Assembly: GCA_022702545.1 (NCBI GenBank)
Contig: JAHRBC010000005.1
Span: 2,666,001 to 2,730,000, forward strand
Source: Phycomyces nitens
Lineage: Eukaryota; Mucoromycota; Mucoromycetes; Mucorales; Phycomycetaceae
Reading direction: 5' to 3'
Length of the DNA stretch: 64,000 bases
Below the pieces are notes generated by a model that did no database searches, was not told where the DNA came from, and saw only the letters and a program-made list of their open reading frames with translations. Positions 1 through 11,312 of this stretch are shown here, piece by piece; the stretch's first letter is position 1, and each line of letters opens with the position of its first letter. The position numbers were made by a program, and so were the translations under genes.

Positions 1-210
1 TCAACCTTAATCTACAGGAGCGAATGACAGCCCATGCACAACTCTTTGACAGTCTATTGCACCTCATACCCGCTAAATTTTATGTGACGGAAAAAAACGA
101 CGATCCCGTAAGATTCGGTTCTAGTTTATATTAAAAACCCCCAATGAGACACAAATCAGACAGGTTCATCAAACTCATTCTCGACTCAACCTTAGACTGG
201 ATCCAAGTTT
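1..210. other. Upstream region of the SURF6-like gene
   Basis: I see no gene here. The stretch ends directly at the first ATG of the SURF6-like gene and presumably holds its promoter and 5' leader. Confidence 0.4.
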
Positions 211-1554
211 ATGCACAATAAGCGGAAAAAGGCCCCCAAGCAGGTCATCAAGGAAGCAACCAAAAAGGCCAAGAAAGCAAAGGTAAGTTGGTTGAGCCAA
301 TTGGACAAGAGGACAAGGGTTTAAGTAAGTTGTTTGTTGGATGTCTAGCTTGATCCCGAAAACAAAAAGTCAATAGCAGAAATTCAGCAAGAAAAGGCTG
401 CACAATTGAAAGAGGAAGAAGGAAGTGAGAGTGAAGAAAGCGAGGTTGAGCAAGTGGAAGATGATGATGATGAAGAAGACGAAGACGAAGAAGACGACGA
501 AGACGACGAAGATGATGAAGAGCCCAAAAAGGTTAATCTCGGAAATGCCAAGTTTAGTGGTCTCGGAGATGATGATGAGGAAGAGAGTGCACCCGTTGCC
601 TCTGAGGTCGCTGGTAAGAGTGCTATACGGTAAACTTTTATATAGGGTATTTTGCTGACAATTTGGAATTCTACCTTAGCTTCCGTACAACCTATGCAGC
701 AAGGAAGCATTTCTGATCTTCGTGATCGTCTCCAGGAACGCATTGCTTCCATGCGTCAAAAGCGTCATGCTCCTGGCACAGAGAACGCAAAGGCACGCAG
801 TCGCCAAGATGTTCTCGCAGCACGTTTAAAGAAGAAGGAGGATAGAAAAAAGGCCTTGAAGGCACAAAAGGAAAAGGGTGGCAAGGCCGCCTCTGAAGAG
901 CTCGTCAAGGACCCCACTTACTCAAAGGTAAGGGAGAAAATATAGATTGGATTCAGACATGATACTTATTTGGCTCTTGGGTTATCTAAGCCATCTGCTC
1001 CCGGACGTCCCTCTGCTGACTCGATCAAGATGGACGGCGATCTTTACTTTGGAAAGTTGGATGTCGGAAACGAGCAAAAGAAGAAGAAGGGTCCTTCGGA
1101 TGCCAAGACTCAATTGAAGAAGATTGAGACCAAGCAGGAGAAGCTCCAGAAACTCAAGGCAGAAGATAAGGATAAGGCTGCTGCTCTGGAAGAAAAAGAA
1201 GATTGGCAAAAGGCTATTGCCATGGCCCAGGGTGAAAAGTTCAAGGACGATGTTAAGCTGTTGAAAAAGACCATTAAGCGTGAAGAGAAGCAAAAGTCCA
1301 AGAGCGCCAAAAAGTGGAATGAACGTCTTGACAAAGTCAAAAGAGATGAGCAGTACAAGGTCAAGAAGAGAAACGAAAACCTTCAGAAGCACATTGATTT
1401 CAAGACTAGCAAACACAAGGGTGGTAAGAAGGATGGCAAGGGTGGCAAAAAGGACAACAAGGGCGGTAAGGGCGGTAAGGGTGGAAAGGCACGGCCTGGA
1501 TTCGAAGGTGGAAAGCGCAGTAAAGACGGCAAGGTTACCAAGGGAAAGAAGTAG
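211..1554 (+). CDS. SURF6/Rrp14-type ribosome biogenesis protein
   Basis: Four exons give a 382-residue protein: 211-282, 349-613, 680-927 and 991-1554, with GTAAG donors and AG acceptors, all phases agreeing. The family (SURF6 in animals, Rrp14 in yeast) is a nucleolar RNA-binding protein needed for pre-rRNA processing and large-subunit assembly. The short first exon is lysine-rich. Exon 2 carries a long Asp/Glu run (about nt 460-525). The C-terminal third is the basic SURF6 domain, with the KKWNERLDKVKRDEQ stretch and the ARPGFEG signature followed by a Gly/Lys-rich tail. Start chosen because 211 is the first ATG in frame and opens the Lys-rich N-terminus expected of nucleolar proteins. Nothing looks broken. 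Exon boundaries are by inspection. Confidence 0.88.
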
Positions 1555-1690
1555 AATGATTTCATCCAATAAATACATCAACACACATCACTGTCAACAT
1601 CTCGATCCCAGTGTGACCTTCTTTTTCTCATTTTACCCCACACCCAAACCCCATGTTTTTTCCTTCACTTCTTTTTCCTTTGCAATTACA

Positions 1691-1692
<2 letters not shown>

Positions 1693-1720
<28 letters not shown>
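1693..1720. repeat. (AC)14 microsatellite
   Basis: A perfect AC dinucleotide run lies between the SURF6-like gene and the transcription-factor-like gene, about 60 bp upstream of the latter's ATG. Confidence 0.95.
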
Positions 1721-1722
<2 letters not shown>

Positions 1723-1777
1723 TCACAAGAACTACAATAAAAGATCCCGAAAAAAGTTAAACCCAATACCACATCCA

Positions 1778-3607
1778 ATGGCCCAAATAATTCTCGGTCC
1801 TCACAATGGCATCTCTATCAATGGAACTCGACCTCGCCGTCCAAAGACACGCAAATTACTTGTAGAGAATCAAATGAGTCCAGCCCAATTGGTTGTACCT
1901 CCAATAATTCATCCCATCCACATCCTAAGCTTAATTCCCGCAGAAGACTGGCTGATTGATTGTGCAGAAGATGGCCAATACAGCATCACCCTAAGAAATG
2001 TAGATTCCATGGTCAAATTCCTAGCTGTACTTGATCAATGGGTCCAGACAACCTCCCTTCCTCAATCCATACCTACAACTAGTATTTCTGTTGCAAAGAG
2101 TTCTCTTCGGTACAATCCAGCTGCGTTTCCATATATCAACTTTCACAGCGAACTTTATGTCAAGACGATCCTGAAACCAACCGTGGAATGGCCAAACTTT
2201 GATGCCATGTTGCTCACCCTCTTGGACGACTGTGTACATTACTATATCGAATGCATGAACCATTATTATCCAGTTATACCCAAGCAACAACTCATTCAAT
2301 GGTATGCGTCGCTTGATGATCCTTCTAATGATCCACTTGCATTAAGCATCGCAACCTTTTGGGTACGACATGTCCTTATTCATCATCCTCCAGCGCCCTT
2401 GCGACATGTCAACAAGAGGTCGATTCCAGACACTGTACAAACCAAACTGGCCTCCCTGGCACGAGAAGCATTGTCCAACTGCTTTGATATCCCTCATACA
2501 CATCATATCCTTGCCCTGTGCCTATTAAACATGACCACTGTAATTCCCATCTCCCAAAAGGCACTTTATCACACAGTAGCTGTCCGTATGGCCCTTGCAC
2601 TGGATGTCAGTCCGTTGGTGTGGGACAAGACGATTAAACATAAAGACAAAAAGGTACTAGACAACCGGTTGTGGTGGTACCTGTACCAGATCGATCATTT
2701 TTTGCATGAGTCTGGTGCGATATCATGCTCGATGCTTCAACCACAGTCTGACAACCATGAGGCACTAGCAAGACTTGAGCGCCCGGGACCTTGCTCGCTG
2801 GACGAGCCAGAAGAACAGACTGGGGTGGTGGTGTGGAGTAATGTTCTAAAGGTATGGCTGTTGCGCCGCCGCCTGATACGTGAACTGGAAAGAGCAAACA
2901 TGGAAGACCCAATACTCTTGAAATATTTATTGGACAAGGTTGTCAATGATATTGGGGCCTGGGCATCTGAACTACCCGCCTATCTCAAGCCGGAAGCCTT
3001 TCTGGATACACCTGGAGGGGCACTGGCTGAACAGTGCTATTCTATTTGTATGGAACGATGTACCAATCTTGCTCTTTTGCTTCACCGCTTCTTGCCTTTA
3101 GAAGGAACTACCCTCAGCAGCCTGCAACGTCAAGCAGTTCTTTTGATGATTGATGGGTCAATTGAACTAATAAGCTTACGACTTGCTGTTCTTCAATTCG
3201 CTCCCTGTCAAACTTGGCCAGGTGACCTAAGGCGCTCTGTTGAGCTGCTGACACAGAGCCTTAAATATAATGACAATACCATCACGACCCGGTGTAAGCT
3301 TGGGCTTATGCGTGCTCTTCGTATCCTCAGATCAATGGCAGAAGTAAGGTGGGAGGATGATATTTGCATTGAGATGATTGCCAAGATTGAGAGGATCCTT
3401 ATTCCTTCAGACTCGCACTCCAAGGATAAAGTAGTCATTGATACCTTAGCCGAGCCATCATCAAGAAGTATCAAGATGGCCAATAACTTGTATGAAGGAG
3501 TCATGATGTTTGACCGAGACCTTCAGCCAAGAGCCCAATACTATAACCCTACTCCTACCAAAGGGGCAGGAAACATAACATTTATCGAAGATTCTGTACA
3601 ATATTAA
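1778..3607 (+). CDS. Fungal-specific transcription factor domain protein without a visible zinc cluster
   Basis: A single uninterrupted frame of 609 residues. From about residue 120 it reads as the alpha-helical fungal transcription factor domain (middle homology region) that usually follows a Zn2Cys6 DNA-binding domain: a PWYA/YHxxYP-like patch (NHYYPVIPKQ near residue 170), helices around ALYHTVAVRMALALDVSP, and an RLWWYLYQIDH motif near residue 300. No CX2CX6C cluster is seen; the N-terminus has only a short basic patch (RPRRPKTRK). The open frame runs further upstream, but that part overlaps the SURF6 exon and the AC repeat, so 1778 is preferred. It may be a cofactor or a regulator that has lost its DNA-binding domain, or a zinc-cluster exon may be missing from this model. 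Target genes are unknown. Confidence 0.72.
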   Translation: MAQIILGPHNGISINGTRPRRPKTRKLLVENQMSPAQLVVPPIIHPIHILSLIPAEDWLIDCAEDGQYSITLRNVDSMVKFLAVLDQWVQTTSLPQSIPTTSISVAKSSLRYNPAAFPYINFHSELYVKTILKPTVEWPNFDAMLLTLLDDCVHYYIECMNHYYPVIPKQQLIQWYASLDDPSNDPLALSIATFWVRHVLIHHPPAPLRHVNKRSIPDTVQTKLASLAREALSNCFDIPHTHHILALCLLNMTTVIPISQKALYHTVAVRMALALDVSPLVWDKTIKHKDKKVLDNRLWWYLYQIDHFLHESGAISCSMLQPQSDNHEALARLERPGPCSLDEPEEQTGVVVWSNVLKVWLLRRRLIRELERANMEDPILLKYLLDKVVNDIGAWASELPAYLKPEAFLDTPGGALAEQCYSICMERCTNLALLLHRFLPLEGTTLSSLQRQAVLLMIDGSIELISLRLAVLQFAPCQTWPGDLRRSVELLTQSLKYNDNTITTRCKLGLMRALRILRSMAEVRWEDDICIEMIAKIERILIPSDSHSKDKVVIDTLAEPSSRSIKMANNLYEGVMMFDRDLQPRAQYYNPTPTKGAGNITFIEDSVQY

Positions 3608-3982
3608 GACATGGCATATACAAGTATATATATATATAATAATAATAATAATCATAATAATTCATCTGTACACACTAAAACAAACACACGAGAGTAGTGA
3701 AACCATTCCATGATTTGCTGGCGGAGTCCAAGGTTGCTAGGGCTGTGGGATACTTTCCCACCAATCGGCCCATGTCATTTTAATCCTAAATAAGGCGATC
3801 GGCTCGGACAAGAGACTCTACCTTCCTAATATATTCTCACATTCCTTATTGGTTGTAAGGGAATAACGCGCTATGGCCTACTGGACAAATGTGTATTTGG
3901 CTTGAGAATCAAAGAACATTTGTATAAATAGAGAGAGAGAGAACTACCCCAACCACATTTACTCTTCCACTCTATCTATATC
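3608..3982. other. Intergenic region and dehydrogenase promoter
   Basis: Holds AT-rich simple sequence just after the preceding stop (3628-3660) and the promoter of the dehydrogenase gene. I see no gene. Confidence 0.5.
3923..3930 (+). promoter_or_regulatory. TATA box of the dehydrogenase gene
   Basis: TATAAATA lies about 53 nt upstream of the dehydrogenase ATG and is followed by a GA run and a pyrimidine-rich leader, the usual layout of a strongly expressed fungal promoter. The role is inferred. Confidence 0.55.
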
Positions 3983-5068
3983 ATGACTCTCTCTCCCAAC
4001 ATGTCCGTTGCCAGCTGGCAGAAGCTTGGCTCGATCGATATCATCCAGAAAAAGCTGCCCACCATCAAGGCAGGCGAGGTGCTTGTCAAGGTAGCAGCCT
4101 CCGGAATCTGCGGTAAGTTTTGTTTCATGTTTGCTAATTGGTGACCCGAGACTAACAGAGTCTTCTCAAAAGGCACCGATCTCCATATCTGTCGTGGCGA
4201 GACCCCTCACGCATCCCAAAAGGTGGTTATTGGCCATGAATTCTCAGGACATATTGCAGCCGTCCACGAACACTCAAAGACCAACCTGGCTATTGGAGAC
4301 CTGGTGTCAATTGATCCCAATATTCCATGCAACGCCTGTTCTTTCTGCCGGAACAAAAAGTACCATCTCTGCAACGACTTGTTTTGCATCGGTGTCACTG
4401 TTGACGGTGGCATGTCCGAATATGTCGCTGTTCCTATCACGGCCGTATACTCCGTACCTTCCCATGTCACCCCTGAGGTTGCGTGTTTGGCTGAGCCTCT
4501 TTCCTGTGTAGTACATGCTGTGGACATGGGCGAGATCAAGAGTGGTGACCGTGTTCTCATTATTGGAGCTGGTCCTATTGGCATGATGGCTTTGGCACTT
4601 TGCTCAACTGGTGGAGCCCACGTAACAGTCATTGAGCCCAACAATATGCGTAGGGAAATGGCTGTCTCCATCTACAAGGCCAACGCTGCTGTTGCTCCTG
4701 GTGTATTGACTCCTGGTGATGGTGCCAAGGGCGAAGGCTTTGATGTCGTGTTCGAGTGTGTAGGAAGACCGGAAACTATGAGCCAGGCTGTTCAATTCGC
4801 CAAGGCTGGTGGAATTGTTGTGTGGGTTGGAGTGGCCAAAACAGATGCCCGTGTCTCGATATCCCCCTTTGATGTCTACCGCAAGGAACTCACCATTCGA
4901 TCTACTTATACAAATCCCTTTGGCATGGATAGAGCAGTCAAGATTCTTGCGGATGAAAAGGTAGACTGGAAGTCTCTAGTCACACACTCTTTCCCCCTCC
5001 AAGAATTTGATGAAGCTTGGAAGGTGTTCTTGGCTGGCACAGGACTCAAAGTCTGTATCAAGCCTTAG
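3983..5068 (+). CDS. Zinc medium-chain dehydrogenase (sorbitol/arabinitol/butanediol type)
   Basis: Two exons (3983-4112 and 4173-5068) give 341 residues, normal for the MDR family. These enzymes oxidise secondary alcohols or polyols with NAD(P)+. Visible features: catalytic-zinc Cys43 in SGICGTD; the GHE motif at 62-64; four structural-zinc cysteines at 96, 99, 102 and 110 in the usual spacing; and the Rossmann motif GAGPIG at about 175-180. The intron splits the Gly codon after Cys43. A TATA box lies about 53 nt upstream. The pattern fits sorbitol dehydrogenase, arabinitol dehydrogenase or 2,3-butanediol dehydrogenase; substrate and cofactor preference cannot be read with confidence. It is the last intact host gene before the mobile-element island. 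Confidence 0.9.
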
Positions 5069-5561
5069 ACTTTCCAAACATATTTTTATCTGATTTGTAT
5101 TATATTCAATTTTAAAATAAACCACAAGTATTAGTTTTGATAACTATTACCACAATTTCTCCAACATTAGTAATCATACAATTGATTGAATATGAACAGT
5201 TGTGGAGTTGGGACTATTCAGCAGCTCCAGATTATGTGAGTATAAGACCAAATAAATTCAATTCATTACACGCACACACACAGGTTCTGGAATAATATAG
5301 TGTGTTGATTCACTAATATTATTTGATTTACATTTTAGCCTTTTTCAATCTCTTGAATCCCAACACTATATTTCTTAGCCCTGAGTTTAATTTTTTTAAG
5401 GAAAAAAAAATGGGTCTGTCACTGACTAAACATATCCAGAGAAAAAAGACATCTTGCTTGGACTGTAAAGATAAATGTGTGTTATACCTTGAATGATATA
5501 TGGTCAACAAATAAATATATGGGAAAATATGTTTGTGAAAAGATTAGTTTCTGTAATTCTA

Positions 5562-5595
5562 CAGCCATCTTTCTTAATATTAAGAAAGATGGCTG
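5562..5595. repeat. Perfect 34-bp palindrome
   Basis: The sequence is its own reverse complement with no spacer, centred on AATATT. It lies inside the Tc1-like transposase relic and could form a cruciform or hairpin. Confidence 0.9.
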
Positions 5596-5764
5596 GCTAT
5601 ATAAAGAAGACTGGTTGGCTCCCATAATGCAGAAATTCCACAAATATTATTATTATTATTTTAAAAAAAATGGAAAGGTCTTAAAGTGCCCATTAAACAG
5701 CCCAGGGCTGAATCATATTGAACCCATTTGGAGTTTTCTCGAATACTGGTTGGCTTTTTCTTGA
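5580..5764 (+). pseudogene. Tc1/mariner-type transposase relic (C-terminal DDE fragment)
   Basis: The frame contains NSPGLNHIEPIWSFLE, the third-catalytic-residue region of Tc1-like DDE transposases (usual form NSPDLNPIENxW). Only this fragment is readable. The surrounding sequence is AT-rich and lacks the first two Asp regions. It is not close to the better preserved Tc1-like copy at 24.3-25.4 kb and is probably an older insertion. Confidence 0.6.
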
Positions 5765-6799
5765 TGAATGATAAATTTATGCACCATTTATTAAATAAAA
5801 ATTACTTTATAGTCATTGTAAATTTGATTATTGGCCTTACGCCTTTTTTTTAAAGAATCCCAGCCTTTACAGAGTTATATCTAATAAACAATACGAAAAA
5901 GAAAATTGTAAAAGTTGATATCTTGAAGATTAGTTGTGAATTTCAAAAACGTACACAGATTTCTACCTTTTACTATGTGAATAAAGATACAAATATTGTA
6001 TGAATACGTTATTGGATTGTCTCGGTTAATATTTTTTTACAAAACTTTTTGGAATGATATAAAGAAACGCAAATCTTGGGAGACGTCTATAAAATACAGT
6101 TGGTTAGACAGTATAGCTGTACTGTTCCGGCAAGGCAACTTGTGTGATTACTTGGTATATTTGTCCGGCTCGTATTTCTTTGGTCCTGCGTAATACTTCC
6201 CTAAAAAGATGGTTTTCATTCTCTCTTTTCAATCCAATATCTTTTTTGTTTTACAGAAAAATGTTCTTGCTTCTATTATTTGAAATACAGGAGGAATTCT
6301 TCAGAAAATATACATATTTATTTTTTACAAGTTGAAAAAATAAAGTAAATACCTGTAATTCATTGTAAATTAAAACCTATTTGCTTATTAGTGGATAAAA
6401 CATTGTACTCATAGCAATTGTGGCCAATGACACACTTTTACGATTTGTTGTTGGCATTTAACCTTTAGATTATGACATAAATAATGTTATGCTTGTTCAA
6501 AATATTTTTTAAAAAAATTATAAGTTATATTAAAGGTGGGAATATGAACATAAATTACAATAAAAAAGAAGTAATAATGTTTGATGGCAAATGGGAAAGG
6601 ATTATAGTAGTGGCAATGGTACATCAATCAATTTTATTGTTTGGAAATTTATCCCAACACTTTCAATCTCTCAAAAAACAATCGAAAATAAAGTCTCTAG
6701 GCACAGAATAAAATTAGAACGCATTAACTATATACTAGTGACTATAGACACAAGACATACCTCTGATTTTTTTTTGCTAGTGATACCTATACAAATTGT

Positions 6800-9700
6800 G
6801 CAAGAGCGTCTGAAACGGATTTCCTTTGAGTGGCCACAAATCTTCAAGAAGAACAAATGTTATTATTAGAATAGTTGGATATTACGAGTACACACAAACT
6901 AACTAGCTGTAAACATAAGAAATTACCTGAGAATAGTCGAGTAGAGACAACCACATTGGTGAAGAGAATGGTGAAGTATCAGAGCTAAGGGTAGGCTCAA
7001 AATCACTGTCAAATTCAGGATTTTTGTCACATCAGCGACATCCATCCCAAAGTTTGACTTATGTGATTTGTCATGAGCGCTCATTGTCATCATTTACTTT
7101 TAACCGTCTGCTTCTGTGTGGTCGTGTAGTCGTTCCTCATACTCATAAAGGTTGGTCTTACTCGTATGCTGTGTCCTATCAAAATTATATATAGTAGTGT
7201 ACATGTTTATTGCTGATATCGTCTTACCGTTGTATCGTCTGTTAAAGCTCGTATTCGCTTTCGTTCGTACTCATCGTCTGTATCCACTAATCGTCGACGT
7301 CTGGTATGTTATTCGTCTAGTATTCGTCTGGTATTCGTCTGGTATTCGTCAGATGGGTCAATGTTTTCGTCGTCGTGCGTAATCGTCGTCATTAACCGTT
7401 TTTCGTCTGTATCCATTTTTCGTTCGTTCGTAAATTCGTAAAGGTTCGTCGTATTCGTATTCCATGCTCTGCCATAAAAATCCAAATTAGAATATGTATT
7501 CGCTTACCTTATTTCCCTGTCATCCATATCGTCTGCAAAAGTTCGTATTTGATTTCGTTCGTTTTCGTCGTCTGTATTCAGTAATCGTCGACGTCTGGTA
7601 TTTTATTCGTCTGGTAATCGTCTAGTGCGTCAATGTTTCCGTCGTTTTATATAATCCTTGTACTCATATTTTATGTCCTGTCATAAATATTCAAATTAGT
7701 AAATGTGGTAACTTACGTAATTGTATTCATTTTCTTTATATCTTGTACAGTAGTTTTCTTGGGTGGTAACTGTCTGCTGGTATCATTAAATATGTACACT
7801 TACCTTGCTGTATGCTTTGTTAACTCACTATGATATACAGCGTTGTAATTTAACGATTGCTGATTTAACTGGTCTGATATTACTATTGACTTATATTATA
7901 GGAAATAATCATTAGTCTGTTAGCACGCATGTGTTCTTACCTTTCAAGTCTGCGTTATGATAAATTCTATGTAATCATACAATATATCCGCTCGTACGCA
8001 CTAATCTAATGTTGGTTCTGCGTTTAATATACATATTGTTATGTCTATAGATTTCTGCTTCCAAAGTCTTCGGTCTTGATTGATATAGACATGTTGAATA
8101 TATCTACGGTACAAGTCGGCCGGTATTCTTATGTAAAGGTCTATCGTCGTGAATGTCTGATGTAAAGGATTTATCTTCATTGTCTCGATGCTTTTTACAT
8201 TTTTTTAAATTTCTTTTTGATTTTTTTTATTATGGGTGAGTAATCCCAAAACAGAGGTAGACAGTATGATCTAGGTATAACGATTGGGTTGTCTTCTATC
8301 TTCAATCTTCTAATATGTAGGTCGGTGATAGCTAAGAGCCTTGAAATATATCTCGGAAATCGTTTTGCTTGAATGTCTTGAAGTGAACACCGCGATAATC
8401 TCGTTATGTGCTGTAGTATAGTTATCGTCCAGGGTCTGTAAAAAAAAAGAGCAAGATGTTAACTATCGATAAACAATAGTATATAACCGAATGACTTCGA
8501 TTTGATACGAAATTGTGGTTTTGCTCATGGATGTATCGAATACTTGCTGATAGTTTCCAATGATCCAACATAAAATATTTTTGAATTTCCTTACCTATCA
8601 TATATATAATACCAGTGGTCTGCTAGGAATTGTGTTGTTTATACATCTCCAGAGTTCGTCTAATCTTTGCGTGGTATTTGATTATCAAAAAACACTGTAA
8701 GTTTACCTGTAAGTCGTGCTTGATAGGCGGTGATATTTTTGATATGGAAGGTCGTATTGATGTATACGCTGGCACTATATAGAGTCCAAATGTTGCGACA
8801 AAGTCGGGTATGTCTGAGCAGGGCTTTTCTCGGGAATATTGAGAGGCTATAGCGAGACGGGTCATCGTCCAAGGTGATTGTCTGTAGCTCAACATAACAG
8901 TATTCAGTGGAGTTAACCATTCCACACATTTGCAAATGCGGTGAACTGGAAAAATTCTGTGATCAGGAAGACAGTAGAAACGGAGCGACTATACAGAGTA
9001 AGTGGGCGCCTTGAATTGCAGACATGTTGATAGGTCTACAAATATTGTGGACGTTGTGCATTGCGGCAGTGAGTAGACAGTCATTTGAGATTTGAGTTGG
9101 AATCCAACAGTCTTGGTTGAAATTCTATATAATACTCACCATTGAAGAAAGCCATGCCGCAATATTATCTCCAAGTACTTGAGCTTACCAGTAGTCTAAC
9201 CAAAATGGATGACCATTCTCTCTGTATCAATGTGTGATTCTTGAATAAAGTGGATGGCAAATGTTTGTTTCAATGTGGCGGGTAGAGTGTCGGGTAAAGC
9301 TAGTTGCCTCCTTTGATTTTTGCCTGTTGAACAAGAATAATCTGATATACCCGGCTAACTAAACGATTCGCTCGGCTCCCTTTGATAGGTGTTCTTACTG
9401 CCTCGGTTACCTTCAATAGTGTGGATGAGAACAATATCATTACTTACCTTGAAGTTGAGTTCAATACGCATGCTGGTATTTCTATTGGACTGCTTTGGAT
9501 GGCAATATCTCTATTGACTGGAGCTACTACCTCTGTGTTCTTCCTAGAAGCGCCTATAATTGTGTGGCCTTTAAGCGTTCCGTTGACTTGTTGCTGTTGC
9601 TCTCTAATGAGAGAACCTTTGGTCCTTACACTAATTAGAACTTACCTTTTACTAGATATGTGCTAGGTATATGTTATCCAGTCAAGCAAAAATAGCTTAT

Positions 9701-10700
9701 TCGTATATTGCTGCTTGAGTTTCTTCTCGATTGTTTCCTGAGAGTATTGTGCTTTCATATGACTTGACTTCTTGCAACTGTACGACAAACGACAATCGTT
9801 TGTTCTCTTTACAATATTCCTTCGCATCCTTTTCCGTGGCTGAAACTAAGTCCAACAGACATGTTCTGATATTTTGGGCAAGCCTTGGGTTTTCGTCTAA
9901 CATCTATCTCGTATATCAAAGGATGTGTCTAATCATTCCCTCGTAGCTGTGTCCATCATGATAAAAGTATACTATCAAGTTGTCGTAATCAAGGATTTGT
10001 ATAATCTTTAATGGTCTTTAAAACAGTATATTTTGATCCAACTGTTCTAAGAGTTGTGACCTGTCTAGGTGCACAAAAAGGATATTTCTCTCACTATCAA
10101 CTTCTAGTATATCCGTAACGTATGGTGTCCAACAATACCGTCTAAGCATATCGTAGAAACTGTTTTTGCTACCTCAAAAGATAGCAATAGGTATGTTTCT
10201 GTCTTCTTTCGGCTTTTACTCTACACTGGTACTGGAACAAAAGCCTGGAAAAACGGGTCGGTACATGAACCTCAGTCGATGGTGTCAAAAACGGATGCAA
10301 TGCCTTTGGGAACAATCTGCATTCGAATCGTCTTTTAGTAATTCAAACTTACTTTTTACAGGCCTTGGCAAAAAAGTGGTAGTTTTTTCATGGGTTATAC
10401 GCGTCTCATTTCCAAAGGCGAGAATGCAATGGGCAGGCTTTTGTAATGCTAATGATGAGGTAAATTCAAAAGAGGGATCCATAAAAGTGTTGATATCTTG
10501 ATGGAAGACGCGTCTTCTAGTTTCTCTTCTTGTCAAGGTCTCAGTAGTAGCTTTTTTTATATCAACTCTATGAAAAAAAAGGTAAAAAAAAAAACACGTT
10601 TATAAAATTTGATTCATGCTTTAGTTACCTTGTATACCTAGACCCAAAGTATATATATATACCTGTAATAGCCATATAACAGCTTATTATTAATGTTGTA
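6800..10700 (-). pseudogene. Unrecognised intron-rich gene, left-arm copy
   Basis: Mirror copy of the gene described at 55800-59689. The same protein-like fragments appear on the minus strand: around 10285-10536 (MDPSFEFTSSLALQKP region), 9697-9903 (MLDENPRLAQN region) and 8623-8935. Splice-like GTAAG/AG borders are frequent. In the diverged outer part the exon corresponding to DTNPEFGIDFEP in the right arm reads DKNPEFDSDFEP here and then agrees for PMWLSLLDYSQ, so the protein reading is better kept than the DNA. I cannot name the product. Whether it is functional is uncertain because several frames meet stops that I could not resolve with introns. Confidence 0.4.
7225..7672. repeat. Tandem exon-intron duplication and 11-bp repeats in the left arm only
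   Basis: The core AATCGTCGACGTCTGGTA occurs at 7289 and again at 7583, each inside a similar Arg/Asp/Glu-rich exon reading on the minus strand. The right arm has it once (58994-59011, inverted). Between 7311 and about 7351 the 11-bp unit ATTCGTCTGGT is repeated nearly four times. Confidence 0.75.
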
Positions 10701-11312
10701 TTCTTTTAAAGATGTACGCGTAACCTCTTAGCAAAAAGTAAGTGTGTGAACATGTAAATGAGAGGAATGAGGGAAGAGATGTAAAAAATGATTGAGTGTG
10801 GGAGTCTCATTTTATCCAGGAATTTTTCTAGGGGCACCTTCTGGTGTCACGTGCGTTGATTTGGCCTTGATTGATTGCCTTGATTTCTCCTGCTACATAT
10901 TAAATAACTCTAAGCTTAGCACTAACACAAGACCAGAATATAGAAAAGCTTCTTGTACAGTTGTCTCTCGTTCATCAACAAGTGCACGGGCCACCTCAAA
11001 GTAACACAAGAACCAAAAATCACTATTCTTGTACTCTCACTAAGAAAATGGGGAAGTTGACGAAATGATGACAGAAGATATGGTTATAGGCTCTCAGAGC
11101 CACGCTTTATTTTTTTTAGAATATAGTTAAGTTTGATATACCTCTTTTCCCTCGTATATTTTAAAGGTAAGCTAATAATAATCATTTTTTGTCCGTTTTT
11201 TCTTGGGAGGTGTAGATATTGTATAGTTAAGACAATAGTTTGTAGTACCAAGGGCGAGTGTCTACTGCATCTCCTGTCCTCGTTTTGCCAACTTCCCCAT
11301 TGTGTTTTGTAC

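Larger units (their letters stand above)
5069..6070. other. AT-rich intergenic DNA with a Tc1-like relic
   Basis: No intact gene. The stretch is very AT-rich with A/T homopolymers and holds the degraded transposase fragment and the 34-bp palindrome listed separately. Confidence 0.6.

Noticed and set aside
384..1584. Minus-strand frames with poly-Ser or Leu-rich sequence opposite the SURF6 gene
   Set aside because: They are shadows of the acidic and lysine-rich coding strand.
1280..1777. N-terminal extension of the transcription-factor-like frame
   Set aside because: It overlaps the last SURF6 exon in another frame and translates the AC microsatellite; no family likeness.
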